From Bacillus sp. FJAT-26390 (GTDB taxonomy: Bacteria; Bacillota; Bacilli; Paenibacillales; Paenibacillaceae): a stretch of DNA of 64,000 nucleotides. Below, piece after piece: positions 25,050-33,955 of the stretch. The stretch spans positions 558,001 to 622,000 of the forward strand of contig NZ_MAQX01000022.1 of NCBI RefSeq assembly GCF_001682865.1. Reading direction: 5' to 3'. Position 1 is the stretch's first letter. The number at the start of each line of letters is the position of its first letter. A model generated the notes under the pieces. It was not told the DNA's origin, made no database searches, and saw only the letters and a list, made by a program, of their open reading frames with translations. Position numbers and translations under genes: made by a program.

Positions 25050-27270
25050 GCTCATCAAGCGCACTTCCCTTCGAGTAAAGCTCGCAGCAATCGTGATTGG
25101 CGTGCTTATCGTGCTCATTCTCGTTATTTTCCTGCAAGGTGATGAGCTGTCGCCGGCAAAGGCACTGGAGTATGCGGGAATCGAGGAGCCGGCGGCAAGC
25201 CGTGCTCCCCTCTATGAAGGAGAAGCATGGAAGCCGCAGGCAGCCGCGGACGGTTTCGCCGAGGCGCTGGCAAGCGACGACTTTGCGCTATATATTCATC
25301 CAGCCAGCACGCAGATTGCACTGGTGGATAAGCGCACAGGCTACAGATGGAGCAGCAATCCTACGGAAGCACAGCTAAGCAGCGAGACCGTGAAGGGCGT
25401 ACTGCTCGCCAATTTGAAATCACCCTTCGTCCTGACCTATGTGAGGACGCAAGGAAAGGATCAGACGATCAGGGAGGTTCTGAACGCGAATGATCCAAAG
25501 GTTCAGTCCACGCTGGTCAGAACGTCGAATGGGCTTCAAGTATCGTATGTTTTTCCCGAACGCCAGCTTGGCTTCACCATTCAATACGAGCTTACGCCGA
25601 AGGGGCTGAAGGTTCGGATTCCGACGGAGGGCATCAAGGAGGACGGCGAATATGCGATCTTTACGGTTGATCTGCTGCCGTACTTTGGAGCAGCGACTTC
25701 AGAGGAAGACGGCTATATATTCGTCCCTGACGGTCCTGGCGGCTTGATCCGTTTTGACACCGAGCGCGCAGGCGTCTCAAGAGGCTACATTCATCAAGTG
25801 TACGGGCTTGAATTGACCAATACGGGCAATTGGAGCCGTTCCGGTGAGAGACGGGAAAATATCGCATATCCCGTATTCGGCATGAAGCGCGGCAGCAATG
25901 CGTTTATGGCGGTTCTTACGGAGGGAGGCGCTTCGGCGAATATTGCGGCTATGCCGCCAGGCCTCAAATCGGGGCTTTACAATGTTTTCTCCAACCAGAT
26001 ATACCGCGAGGAATATTTGTATCGGATGAGCCGGCTGGCAGCTCCGCTGAAAGCGGTGCAGAAGCAGCGGCTGGACACGGATAGAGAGGTGGAGTATCGC
26101 TTCTTAAACGGAGAAGACGCAGGTTACGTCGGGATGGCAAAAGCCTACCGTGATTACATGACCGAGACAGGCAAGCTGAAGGAGCAGCTTAAGCCGGTAG
26201 AGCATATCCCTCTTTACCTCAAAATTATGGGGGGCAACTATACCGAAGCCTTTAACAAAATCAAGTATATTGCCGCGACTACGTTCCCTCAGGCGACCAA
26301 GATCGTGAACGGACTGAAGGAGCAGGGCGTCGACAATTTAAAAGTCATTTACTATGGCTGGCAAAATCAAGGCGACTATGATCTGTACGACCGCTTCCCG
26401 ATCGAGGAATCGCTTGGCGGCGAGGCTGCTGCGAAGGACTTTGTATCCGCGATGCGCAAAGAAGACATTGACGTGATGTTCGAGGACGACTTTGTTTGGA
26501 TTGATTCGGAAAACTCCAATCTATCGGGCAAATCGAACGGAATTCGCGGCATTGACGAGACGGTATTCATCGATGAGGGCTGGTTCATCAGCAAGCCTGC
26601 GCGTACGGTTGCAATGGCGTACCAGACCATCGAGAAGCTGAAGGAAATCGGAGTATCGGGCATTTTGTTCAACTGGATTGGGGAAATGGTATTCCATGAT
26701 TATGATCCGTCAGGCATTGAGACCCGTTCGGATACGATCGCAGTCTATGATGGCTTGCTTGCTTATACAAGGAAGACGCTTGGCTCGGCCAGCGTATACC
26801 GCGGGAACGACTATGCTGCCCAGCAGACTGATTATATTGCCGGCCTGCCTTACGAATCGAGCTACGATTTCATGGTCGACGAGACCGTTCCCTTTTACCA
26901 GATTGCGCTGCACGGCTATGTGTCTTACTCCTTCGGAGACGGAAATCTTCGCAACGACGTGGAGTCCGAATTTTTGAAGGCGATTGAATACGGCGCTGTT
27001 CCTTCGTTTTTCCTGACGCATGACGACTCAAGGAAGCTCAAGTATACGTCTGCGGGTTTTCTGTTCAGCAGCCAATACGAGAAGTGGATGGAGCGGATTC
27101 AGAAGGAATATCAAGCGTTTGATTCGCTGTCAGCCTTGTTTGCGCAAAGGATTGTGAACCATGAGAAGCTGTCAGACAAACGGTTTGCGACCGTTTATGA
27201 GGATGGCACGCGCGTCATCGTCGATTACGGCAGCAAAACATTCGTAGTGGAGAAAGGGGATGGCGCATAA
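25042..27270 (+). CDS. DUF5696-type membrane-anchored protein
   Basis: 742 residues with one N-terminal membrane helix (about 11-30) and a long extracellular part. The first half (about 60-330) is beta-rich, with ALYIHPASTQIALVDKRTGY. The second half resembles a glycosidase-type barrel: HIPLYLKIMGG, LKVIYYGWQNQGDYD, DVMFEDDFVWID, GILFNWIGEMVFHDYDP, VYRGNDYA and FFLTHDDSRKLKYT. I recognise it as the DUF5696 family, often found with sugar transporters in Paenibacillus. Conserved acidic residues in the barrel half suggest an enzyme, but no reaction is assigned. ATG 25042 follows AAGGAGGTGA at 7 bases and overlaps the preceding gene. Confidence 0.82.
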   Translation: MVELIKRTSLRVKLAAIVIGVLIVLILVIFLQGDELSPAKALEYAGIEEPAASRAPLYEGEAWKPQAAADGFAEALASDDFALYIHPASTQIALVDKRTGYRWSSNPTEAQLSSETVKGVLLANLKSPFVLTYVRTQGKDQTIREVLNANDPKVQSTLVRTSNGLQVSYVFPERQLGFTIQYELTPKGLKVRIPTEGIKEDGEYAIFTVDLLPYFGAATSEEDGYIFVPDGPGGLIRFDTERAGVSRGYIHQVYGLELTNTGNWSRSGERRENIAYPVFGMKRGSNAFMAVLTEGGASANIAAMPPGLKSGLYNVFSNQIYREEYLYRMSRLAAPLKAVQKQRLDTDREVEYRFLNGEDAGYVGMAKAYRDYMTETGKLKEQLKPVEHIPLYLKIMGGNYTEAFNKIKYIAATTFPQATKIVNGLKEQGVDNLKVIYYGWQNQGDYDLYDRFPIEESLGGEAAAKDFVSAMRKEDIDVMFEDDFVWIDSENSNLSGKSNGIRGIDETVFIDEGWFISKPARTVAMAYQTIEKLKEIGVSGILFNWIGEMVFHDYDPSGIETRSDTIAVYDGLLAYTRKTLGSASVYRGNDYAAQQTDYIAGLPYESSYDFMVDETVPFYQIALHGYVSYSFGDGNLRNDVESEFLKAIEYGAVPSFFLTHDDSRKLKYTSAGFLFSSQYEKWMERIQKEYQAFDSLSALFAQRIVNHEKLSDKRFATVYEDGTRVIVDYGSKTFVVEKGDGA

Positions 27271-28163
27271 TGCAAGCGAAGGAACGAGGCCGTGCAGAGC
27301 GCCTATATCTCAGTAAACGCTACGGGATGGGCCTGCTGTTCATGCTTCCGTGGATGATCGGATTTGCGATGTTCGTATTGATTCCGATCAGCTGGTCGCT
27401 ATTTATGTCCTTTAACAAGGTTCAAGTAGCGGTCGGAGGGTTCAAATACGAATGGATCGGATTCCGCAACTACCGCGACGCATTCTTGAAGGACAACGTT
27501 TTTCCGATTGAGCTAATTACGTACATCCAAGAAATGCTGCTGATGGTTCCGATCATCGTTATTTTCGCCTTGTTGATTGCTTTGATGCTGAATCAAAAGT
27601 TTCCGGGACGGTTTATTTATCGGGCATTGTTCTTTCTTCCGGTTATTTTCGCAACGGGGCAGGTGCTCTCGGAGCTGTTCTTGCAGGGAGCGGGCGACAT
27701 TCCGTTCCTCGAGCAGTACAATTTGCTGCCGCTTGTCGAGGAATATGTAGGCAAACAGTTCGCGGAGACGGTTATGGCTGTGCTCGGCAAAGCGATTCTT
27801 ATTTTGTGGTATTCGGGCGTGCAGATTTTGATCTTCATCGCCGGCTTCCAGACGATTTCCCCGACGATCTATGAAGCCGTTCGCATCGACGGCGCTTCGC
27901 CGTGGGACAGCTTTTGGAAAATTACGCTGCCGGCATGCGTGCCTTTTATCAGCCTGAACGTGCTCTACACGATCATCGATCTGTTCACATTCCCGCTGAA
28001 TCCGGTGCTAAAGCATATCAAGGACAATATGTTCAAGGTCGATACCGGCTACGGTTATGCCAGCGCGCTCGCTTGGATCTATTTCGGGCTTATATTCGCG
28101 CTGATCGCCCTCGTATTATGGCTGTTCAACCGAAGCCTCAAGACAAGGAGGGTACATTCATGA
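27270..28163 (+). CDS. Sugar ABC transporter permease, second pair
   Basis: 297 residues, about six membrane segments starting at MGLLFMLPWMIGFAMFVLIP. The EAA loop reads TIYEAVRIDGASPWDSFWKI. The start codon overlaps the stop of the DUF5696 gene by one base (TAATG), a sign of translational coupling. It forms the second permease pair of the same operon with the gene starting at 28160. Confidence 0.92.
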   Translation: MQAKERGRAERLYLSKRYGMGLLFMLPWMIGFAMFVLIPISWSLFMSFNKVQVAVGGFKYEWIGFRNYRDAFLKDNVFPIELITYIQEMLLMVPIIVIFALLIALMLNQKFPGRFIYRALFFLPVIFATGQVLSELFLQGAGDIPFLEQYNLLPLVEEYVGKQFAETVMAVLGKAILILWYSGVQILIFIAGFQTISPTIYEAVRIDGASPWDSFWKITLPACVPFISLNVLYTIIDLFTFPLNPVLKHIKDNMFKVDTGYGYASALAWIYFGLIFALIALVLWLFNRSLKTRRVHS

Positions 28164-29143
28164 TGACCGCGATGAAAGCAGAGCTTGAGAAGGCGGGCCG
28201 AAGCGTCAGAGGCGTATTTTGGGGCCGCAGGGCGCAGAAAACGAAAGTGCTTATTATGGGACGAAGCGTTTCCGACGGTCTGCTTGCCAAGCTCGTCATT
28301 TATTTGCTGCTCTCGATCGTCGCTTATCTCTATTTGCAGCCCATTCTTTATATGGTCAGCACGATGTTCAAAAACATGAGCGATCTGCTGGACCCGACCG
28401 TGAAGTGGATTCCTCGCGAGATCACTTGGGAAAATGTTTCAAAAGCGCTGAAAGGCTTGCAATATCCAGAAGCGCTTAGAAACACGGCGCTCATCTCGGT
28501 GACATGCTCGCTCGTACAGGTCGTCATTTGCGCGATGACCGGTTATGCGCTCGCTAGGCTTGCGCTGCCGTTCAAGGGACTTTTTACGGCGCTCATTATT
28601 TTAACCTTTTTGATTCCGCCGCAGGTCATCATCATTCCGCTTTACGTCATTTTTAGCAAGCTTGGGCTGCTGAATTCGATTTTTGTTTTTCTCATTCCGG
28701 CTATTTTCGGACAGGGGCTTAAGGGAGCGTTGTTTATCCTTATTTTCCGCCAGTTCTTCAAGGCGCAGCCGCCAAGCTTGGAGGAAGCCGCGAAGCTGGA
28801 CGGAGCGTCGACTGCGAGATTGTTCTTTGGCATTATGCTGCCGCTTGCCCGATCGGCGTGCTTAGTCGTGTTCCTCTTCTCCTTTATCTGGTACTGGAAC
28901 ATGTATTATGAGCCGTCGATGTTTTTAACAAAGGGCTTTACGCCGCTGTCCATCAGGCTGGATATGCTGGAGGAAGTATTGAATCCGTCCTTGCTCGGCA
29001 ATACCCGCACCATCGTTAATCCGATTACGGAAAGCACCAAAATGGCGGCTGCCTTCCTCATCATCCTCCCGCCGATTATCGTATTTATGTTTTTGCAGCG
29101 CTGGTTCGTGAGCGGGATCGAAAGAACGGGAATCGTCGAGTAA
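28160..29143 (+). CDS. Carbohydrate ABC transporter permease, second pair
   Basis: About 327 residues. It has a long N-terminal cytoplasmic stretch of about 50 residues (basic, RSVRGVFWGRRAQKTKV), then about six membrane segments; the EAA loop is SLEEAAKLDGASTARLFFGI. ATG 28160 overlaps the preceding stop (ATGA), with AAGGAGGGT upstream; ATG 28163 is also possible. It is the last gene of the packed operon. No terminator is seen before the repeat array, so read-through into the receptor at 29929 is possible. Confidence 0.91.
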   Translation: MMTAMKAELEKAGRSVRGVFWGRRAQKTKVLIMGRSVSDGLLAKLVIYLLLSIVAYLYLQPILYMVSTMFKNMSDLLDPTVKWIPREITWENVSKALKGLQYPEALRNTALISVTCSLVQVVICAMTGYALARLALPFKGLFTALIILTFLIPPQVIIIPLYVIFSKLGLLNSIFVFLIPAIFGQGLKGALFILIFRQFFKAQPPSLEEAAKLDGASTARLFFGIMLPLARSACLVVFLFSFIWYWNMYYEPSMFLTKGFTPLSIRLDMLEEVLNPSLLGNTRTIVNPITESTKMAAAFLIILPPIIVFMFLQRWFVSGIERTGIVE

Positions 29144-29290
29144 CCCGCAATCAGCTCTTAAAGGAAACCGATCGGGGAGGTGATGTTCGGGCGAGGGTGC
29201 CTGGCTTGTATAGCATGGCGAACAGCGAACATTGAGGGGAAGGTACGGAGCTCGTTTTATTTTACAGATGGTTATTAGAGATTTAGAAAG
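29144..29290. other. Gap between the permease gene and the repeat array
   Basis: No supported gene and no terminator. ATGTTCG (29183) and CGAACAT form a distant inverted repeat. A 30-codon frame starts at 29183 but its GGGGAGG site lies too close, so I do not call it. Confidence 0.4.
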
Positions 29291-29911
29291 CTAGTTTTGC
29301 TTCACAAAACTTAAGTAGATGCTTAAGATGCTAGTTTTGCTTCACAAAACTTAAGTAGATGCTTACGATGCTAGTTTTGCTTCACAAAACTTAAGTAGAT
29401 GCTTACGATGCTAGTTTTGCTTCACAAAACTTAAGTAGATGCTTACGATGCTAGTTTTGCTTCACAAAACTTAAGTAGATGCTTACGATGCTAGTTTTGC
29501 TTCACAAAACTTAAGTAGATGCTTACGATGCTAGTTTTGCTTCACAAAACTTAAGTAGATGCTTACGATGCTAGTTTTGCTTCACAAAACTTAAGTAGAT
29601 GCTTACGATGCTAGTTTTGCTTCACAAAACTTAAGTAGATGCTTACGATGCTAGTTTTGCTTCACAAAACTTAAGTAGATGCTTACGATGCTAGTTTTGC
29701 TTCACAAAACTTAAGTAGATGCTTACGATGCTAGTTTTGCTTCACAAAACTTAAGTAGATGCTTACGATGCTAGTTTTGCTTCACAAAACTTAAGTAGAT
29801 GCTTACGATGCTAGTTTTGCTTCACAAAACTTAAGTAGATGCTTACGATGCTAGTTTTGCTTCACAAAACTTAAGTAGATGCTTACGATGCTAGTTTTGC
29901 TTCACAAAACT
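29291..29911. repeat. Tandem array of a 40-bp palindromic unit, 15 full copies plus a partial 16th
   Basis: The unit begins at every 40th base from 29291 to 29891. It contains two inverted repeats: AGTTTTG-cttca-CAAAACT, and TAAG-tagatg-CTTA. All copies look identical except the first, which has CTTAAGATG instead of CTTACGATG, making its second hairpin one pair longer. There are no spacers, so this is not a CRISPR array. The last copy stops after CAAAACT and runs straight into TTTAGGAGG, the ribosome binding site of the receptor at 29929. Both palindromes would form hairpins in RNA. In each unit TTCACA and TACGAT are separated by 17 bases, which resembles a weak sigma-A promoter. Function is unknown. 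Confidence 0.95.
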
Positions 29912-29928
29912 TTTAGGAGGTTAAAACA

Positions 29929-31293
29929 GTGAAAAACAAACGCGCATTCACATGGATGTTGACTATGGTGTTAATATTTTCTGTCATCCTTTCGGCTTGC
30001 TCCGGCAACAACGGCGGCAGCAACACCCCTAGCAAAACAAATGAGGCGACCGATCCTCCAGCGACAACGGATAATCAGCCGGCTCCAGAAGAGAAACATG
30101 ATCCCGTAACGCTCAAGCTTATTTCTTGGTCGGATTCGTACACGGAATTATACAAAAAATTTAACGAGAAATATCCATGGATCACCATTGAGCAAGTGCC
30201 GGTTAACAGCCAGCCGATCATGGAAATTATCGCGACTTTGGAAGCAGCAGGGACGCCTGCCGATTTGACTTGGATCGACAGCGATCTTATTACTTTTGAC
30301 CAAGCCGGTCTAGTGGAAGACTTGACTCCTTATATCGATAAGGACCCAACGTTCCAAGACGTTCAGCTTCCCGAAGGTTTTTTTGATACGATGACGTACA
30401 AGGACAAAAAGCTTGCCGTTCCTTTCGTAGACGTGCCAATGTGGATATTGGTCAATAAGGATTTGCTAGCTAAGCACGGTGTTGAGATGCCGGCGAATGA
30501 CTGGACCTATGACGACTTCCGCGAGGTTGCCAAAAAGATTACAGATCCGGAAGCAGGCGAATACGGTCTGACGACGCAGCCGGAATTCCAGATGCGCGTG
30601 CTTAGCACGAAAGCAATCGCCGACGGCCATGCAGCCAACATTCATTACATGAATGAGGATTTGACGCAAAGCTTGCTGAACACGCCTGATGTCATGAACG
30701 ATGTAAGATGGCTTTCTGATTTCGTTTGGAAAGACGGCTCGATGCAAAGCAACGCGAAGGCTGCGGAGCAAGGCGATGTGACAAGAGAGTTCATCAACGG
30801 TAAAACGGGTTTTGCAATCGGCGGGGACTGGGTGCTGCCTGGCCTGAAGAAGGATGCGAAATTTGAATGGGATGTTCTGCCTTTCCCAAGAGGAAAAGTC
30901 AGCCAGCCCGGCTACAGTATTTATGGCCCGCTTTCCTTGCTTAGCGGCTCGAAGCACAAGGAAGAAGCGTTCCTATGGATCAGCTTCCAATTCTCGAAAG
31001 AAGCGCAAAAATGGAAAATCGATCAAGGCGCGAACGCTTCCGTTATCGATCCGGAATTGACAGCTTATTATGACCAAACCCCAATGTGGGAAGGCAAAAA
31101 TAAGGAAGCGGTCAAAATCGCGAAGGAAAACGCTAAAATTCAGCCAGGCGTGACGATTCCGGCATGGTCCGAATACAACTGGAACAATATTTTGAACGAA
31201 ATCATTTTCGACGGGGCGGATATTAACAAGCTCATTCCGGAAACGGAAAAATGGAATAAACGGACGCTAGAGGTCCGAGAGTCATTGAAATAA
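29929..31293 (+). CDS. Sugar ABC transporter solute-binding lipoprotein (family 1), paralogue of the one at 2641
   Basis: 454 residues. Lipobox VILSAC with cysteine 24, then a Ser/Thr/Asn/Pro tether to about residue 58 and the family 1 binding fold (TLKLISWSDSYTELYKKF; GGDWVLPGLKKDAKFEWDVL). GTG 29929 follows AGGAGG by 8 bases. The many matches to the receptor at 2641 over the whole length show a duplication. It lies after the operon that ends with a second permease pair and may supply the receptor for that pair, with the array between them. A terminator follows. A chemoreceptor gene comes next, so the two may share a ligand. Confidence 0.93.
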   Translation: MKNKRAFTWMLTMVLIFSVILSACSGNNGGSNTPSKTNEATDPPATTDNQPAPEEKHDPVTLKLISWSDSYTELYKKFNEKYPWITIEQVPVNSQPIMEIIATLEAAGTPADLTWIDSDLITFDQAGLVEDLTPYIDKDPTFQDVQLPEGFFDTMTYKDKKLAVPFVDVPMWILVNKDLLAKHGVEMPANDWTYDDFREVAKKITDPEAGEYGLTTQPEFQMRVLSTKAIADGHAANIHYMNEDLTQSLLNTPDVMNDVRWLSDFVWKDGSMQSNAKAAEQGDVTREFINGKTGFAIGGDWVLPGLKKDAKFEWDVLPFPRGKVSQPGYSIYGPLSLLSGSKHKEEAFLWISFQFSKEAQKWKIDQGANASVIDPELTAYYDQTPMWEGKNKEAVKIAKENAKIQPGVTIPAWSEYNWNNILNEIIFDGADINKLIPETEKWNKRTLEVRESLK

Positions 31294-31324
31294 ACGGTTT
31301 ACAGCTCCCCTAACTCGTTACGAA

Positions 31325-31365
31325 AACACCCTTAGTCGCATTTGCTGCGGCATAAGGGTGTTTTT
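31325..31365 (+). terminator. Rho-independent terminator after the receptor gene
   Basis: Perfect 10-bp arms AACACCCTTA/TAAGGGTGTT around an 18-base loop, then T residues. Confidence 0.88.
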
Positions 31366-31381
31366 GGTGTGATTTATATCA

Positions 31382-31401
31382 CAGATCATTTGGATGATCT
31401 G
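31382..31401. promoter_or_regulatory. Inverted repeat before the chemoreceptor gene
   Basis: CAGATCAT-TTGG-ATGATCTG is a perfect 8-bp inverted repeat in the leader of the chemoreceptor, with no T run. It may be an operator or an RNA hairpin. Confidence 0.45.
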
Positions 31402-31438
31402 GCTTAATATAAATCAATAAAGATGGGGGATATTGCAT

Positions 31439-33424
31439 ATGAAAATAAAAATTCGCACGTTGACGAATAAATTTTTGCTAGTTATGACGGCTGCGTTGGT
31501 AGCGGTTGTCAGTGTCATTGTCATTTACGAATGGAGAGCAACTCGTATCTCTATTGAAGAGAGGCTGCTGGATAAGGGGCGGGATTTGGTCTTATCGCTC
31601 TCCCGTACGCTTGAGCATGTGACGGAGCAGGATTTGAATAGAGGCATCGTATTCCAAGACGGGACAAGCTGGAATCATGACACGCTTAAGCAGCATCTGT
31701 TCAACGATGAACTGACCGTTAATCCCCAAAGCGAGCAGTCAGCCGCAAATAGGATCAAAGACGCAGCGTACGCTTCAAAGGAGGCGGTTTTGTATAATGG
31801 CGAAACGATTCCGCTCTTTCAGTACGAATTGAAATACGATAGCGCTTACGATCGATATACGGATGACCGTTGGCAGGGCATTATGGATAGCTTTATGAAC
31901 GAAGAGGATGTCATTTACGCGATGGCGGCTGCCTATTCGGACAATCCAAGCTACGCAGGCTATATTGCAACGCATAATAGTATTTATAGCAAATTAGGAG
32001 AAGCGTCCAAGGATGCTTGGGGAGATGAGGGCTTTCTTAGCCAAAACTACCGGGCCAACCGTGTTTTTAATGATCAAACAGGCTATAACGCCGTCATGAA
32101 TACGAATACGGATGAGGTCTATTTGCAAAAATATGACCGTCTTATCGATGGACGAACGGTAGAGGCATGGGATATCTCTTATCCGCTTATGATAGACGGC
32201 AAGCATTGGGGCGCCGTTCGCGTCGCCGTATCCAAGGAGAAGGCGGATGCGCTCATAGCAGCCGAGAGGACCAAAGTACTGCTGCAATTCGGCGGCTTAA
32301 TGGTCGTTGTTCTAGTCATCTTGTTTCTTCTATCGCAGCTGGTCGTTGGACGAAAGCTTCGCAGCATCGTGCGTGCCGCTGTCAATCTTAACTCTAGCGA
32401 AGCCGATCTTACTTACCGCATAGAGGTAAAGGGAGACGATGAAATTTCGCGGCTGGCGGAGGAGGTCAATCGGTTTATCGAGCATATGCAAAGCCTGATG
32501 CGGGCGATTCGAAACAATTCCGCTTCCGTATCGGAGCTTGCCGGCAAATTAAGCGCAGGCTCGCACCAGAGCAGAGAGCTCTCTTCGCAGCTAGCTTCTG
32601 CCGTGAACGAAATGGCGCTAGGCGCAGAAAATCAAGCAGTTGGCGCAGATGAGGCTGCCAGATCGATGGAGGAGATGGCGGCTAGCGTGGGAAGAATTGC
32701 ACATTCATCGAATGTGATGGCGGAAGCGTCTGGCGATATGCTGCATGCAGCCGAGCTGGGCCATGAAAAGTCGGACAAAGCCGTTGTGCAAATGGAAAGA
32801 TTGGGCGCAGCCACCGCTTCCATCTCACATGTCATTGGGCAGCTTAATGAGCGTTCTTCTGAAATTCAAGAAATGGCAGGAACAATATCGGCGATTGCTA
32901 GCCAGACCAATTTGCTGGCACTGAACGCTGCGATCGAAGCGGCACATGCCGGTGAATATGGCCTTGGCTTCTCGGTCGTTTCGAATGAAATTAGAAAGCT
33001 GGCGGAGCAGGCTTCGGCACATGCCGGACATATTGCGGAGACGATCGATCAAGTGCTAGCCTTGACAGCAAATGCGGTAGGTGCCGTAAATACCGGCGAT
33101 CAGGAAATGGAGCAGGGATTGGAAACCGTGCAAGAGCTGAAGGCATCGTTTGATTCGTTATGGAACGAATCACGCTTAGTTGCAGCGCAAATACAAGACG
33201 TTTCCGCATCAACCGAGGAAATGGCGGCAGGCAGCGAACAGGTCAGCGCATCCGTTGATACGATGGCACAGGTAGCCAAAGCAACCTCCAGCCACGCTCT
33301 GCAATCGGCAGCGGATACCGAGCGGCAAAATCAGCTTGCTGCTGAGACACTGGCACTTGCGTCGTCGGTAAATGAGCTGGCGGAGGAGCTTCAGCGGTCG
33401 ATTGAGCGATTTAGGATTGAATAG
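31439..33424 (+). CDS. Methyl-accepting chemotaxis protein
   Basis: Transmembrane chemoreceptor, 661 residues. Membrane segment about 12-30, extracellular sensor region about 31-280 (probably Cache-like, inferred from size and topology), membrane segment about 280-305, HAMP about 306-360, then a long helical signalling domain. The tip that binds CheA/CheW reads [20 protein letters not shown] and continues [12 protein letters not shown], where most receptors have RAGE-x-GRGFAVV. ATG 31439 fits GATGGGGGA; TTG 31433 is an in-frame alternative. It stands alone between a terminator and the cobalamin leader. Its neighbour, a sugar-binding lipoprotein, suggests sugar taxis. Confidence 0.92.
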   Translation: MKIKIRTLTNKFLLVMTAALVAVVSVIVIYEWRATRISIEERLLDKGRDLVLSLSRTLEHVTEQDLNRGIVFQDGTSWNHDTLKQHLFNDELTVNPQSEQSAANRIKDAAYASKEAVLYNGETIPLFQYELKYDSAYDRYTDDRWQGIMDSFMNEEDVIYAMAAAYSDNPSYAGYIATHNSIYSKLGEASKDAWGDEGFLSQNYRANRVFNDQTGYNAVMNTNTDEVYLQKYDRLIDGRTVEAWDISYPLMIDGKHWGAVRVAVSKEKADALIAAERTKVLLQFGGLMVVVLVILFLLSQLVVGRKLRSIVRAAVNLNSSEADLTYRIEVKGDDEISRLAEEVNRFIEHMQSLMRAIRNNSASVSELAGKLSAGSHQSRELSSQLASAVNEMALGAENQAVGADEAARSMEEMAASVGRIAHSSNVMAEASGDMLHAAELGHEKSDKAVVQMERLGAATASISHVIGQLNERSSEIQEMAGTISAIASQTNLLALNAAIEAAHAGEYGLGFSVVSNEIRKLAEQASAHAGHIAETIDQVLALTANAVGAVNTGDQEMEQGLETVQELKASFDSLWNESRLVAAQIQDVSASTEEMAAGSEQVSASVDTMAQVAKATSSHALQSAADTERQNQLAAETLALASSVNELAEELQRSIERFRIE

Positions 33425-33531
33425 CTGAGTGCGAAAATAACATAATTTTATATTTTTCCTAAGATAGTGAAGTAATGGTTAGATATCATACTATCCATCA
33501 ATGAATTGTTGCTTTTTCGCTGTGTTAGGTA

Positions 33532-33561
33532 TAGACAAACCATCTCCATTCCTTGTATGAT
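33532..33561 (+). promoter_or_regulatory. Probable sigma-A promoter of the cobalamin riboswitch transcript
   Basis: TAGACA and TATGAT separated by 18 bases, placing the start of transcription near 33568, about 25 bases before the aptamer. Confidence 0.65.
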
Positions 33562-33589
33562 CTTTAGTACAAATGAATATAACGAAGGA

Positions 33590-33768
33590 AATATGGTGCT
33601 CTATGCTTAGTAGTTGGCTATAGAGCTTAATAGGGAAGTTCGGTGCAATTCCGTCGCGGTCCCGCCACTGTAAATGAAGAGTATCTCGTCAAAATGCCAC
33701 TGGATAATCAATGATCTGGGAAGGCGACGAGGAACGATGACTCATGAGCCAGGAAACCTGCCAATTTC
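33590..33768 (+). ncRNA. Cobalamin (B12) riboswitch aptamer
   Basis: The conserved parts are present in the usual order: GGTGCTC near 33595, GGGAAGTTCGGTGCAATTCC from 33651 and GCGGTCCCGCCACTGTAA directly after, a CCACTGG, GGGAAGGCGACGAGG near 33718-33732, and the B12 box GAGCCAGGAAACCTGCC at 33746-33762 (the common form has GAGAC where this has GAAAC). The aptamer binds adenosylcobalamin or another cobalamin and turns expression down. The only gene behind it is the surface protein at 33956, with an intrinsic terminator between them, so the switch most likely acts by premature termination. A GTTTCT/AGAAAC pair at 33773 and 33801 could take part in the expression platform. Confidence 0.95.
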
Positions 33769-33891
33769 TTAAGTTTCTAGTTCTTCGGGTGGAGAGAAAA
33801 AGAAACAGTCTAATTGGCGACTTATGCGTAATATTTACGTTTAAACGCCATTGCTTATGTGTGTTCGCATGCTTGCATGCATGTTTATTGA

Positions 33892-33920
33892 AAGCCGTCC
33901 TCCTAGGGCGGCTTTTATTT
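33892..33920 (+). terminator. Terminator of the riboswitch expression platform
   Basis: AAGCCGTCC/GGGCGGCTT arms (one G-T pair) around a short loop, then TTATTT. It lies 36 bases before the start codon of the controlled gene, so it acts as a leader terminator. Confidence 0.8.
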
Positions 33921-33955
33921 GTTTGAACATAATTTATTGAAGAGAGAGGTTACTA

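Noticed and set aside
29183..29275. Possible 30-codon gene between the operon and the array
   Set aside because: The GGGGAGG site is only 2 bases from the ATG, composition is not protein-like and there is no recognisable domain.
29291..29911. CRISPR array
   Set aside because: The repeats are contiguous and identical over 40 bases with no variable spacers, and no cas genes are nearby.
29283..29911. Row of short open frames in the array (ATG CTT ACG ATG ... ending TAA in each unit, about 11 codons)
   Set aside because: No ribosome binding site precedes them and the frame follows simply from the repeat unit.
33744..33926. 60-codon frame starting in the cobalamin leader
   Set aside because: It lies inside the B12 box and terminator of the riboswitch and has no ribosome binding site.
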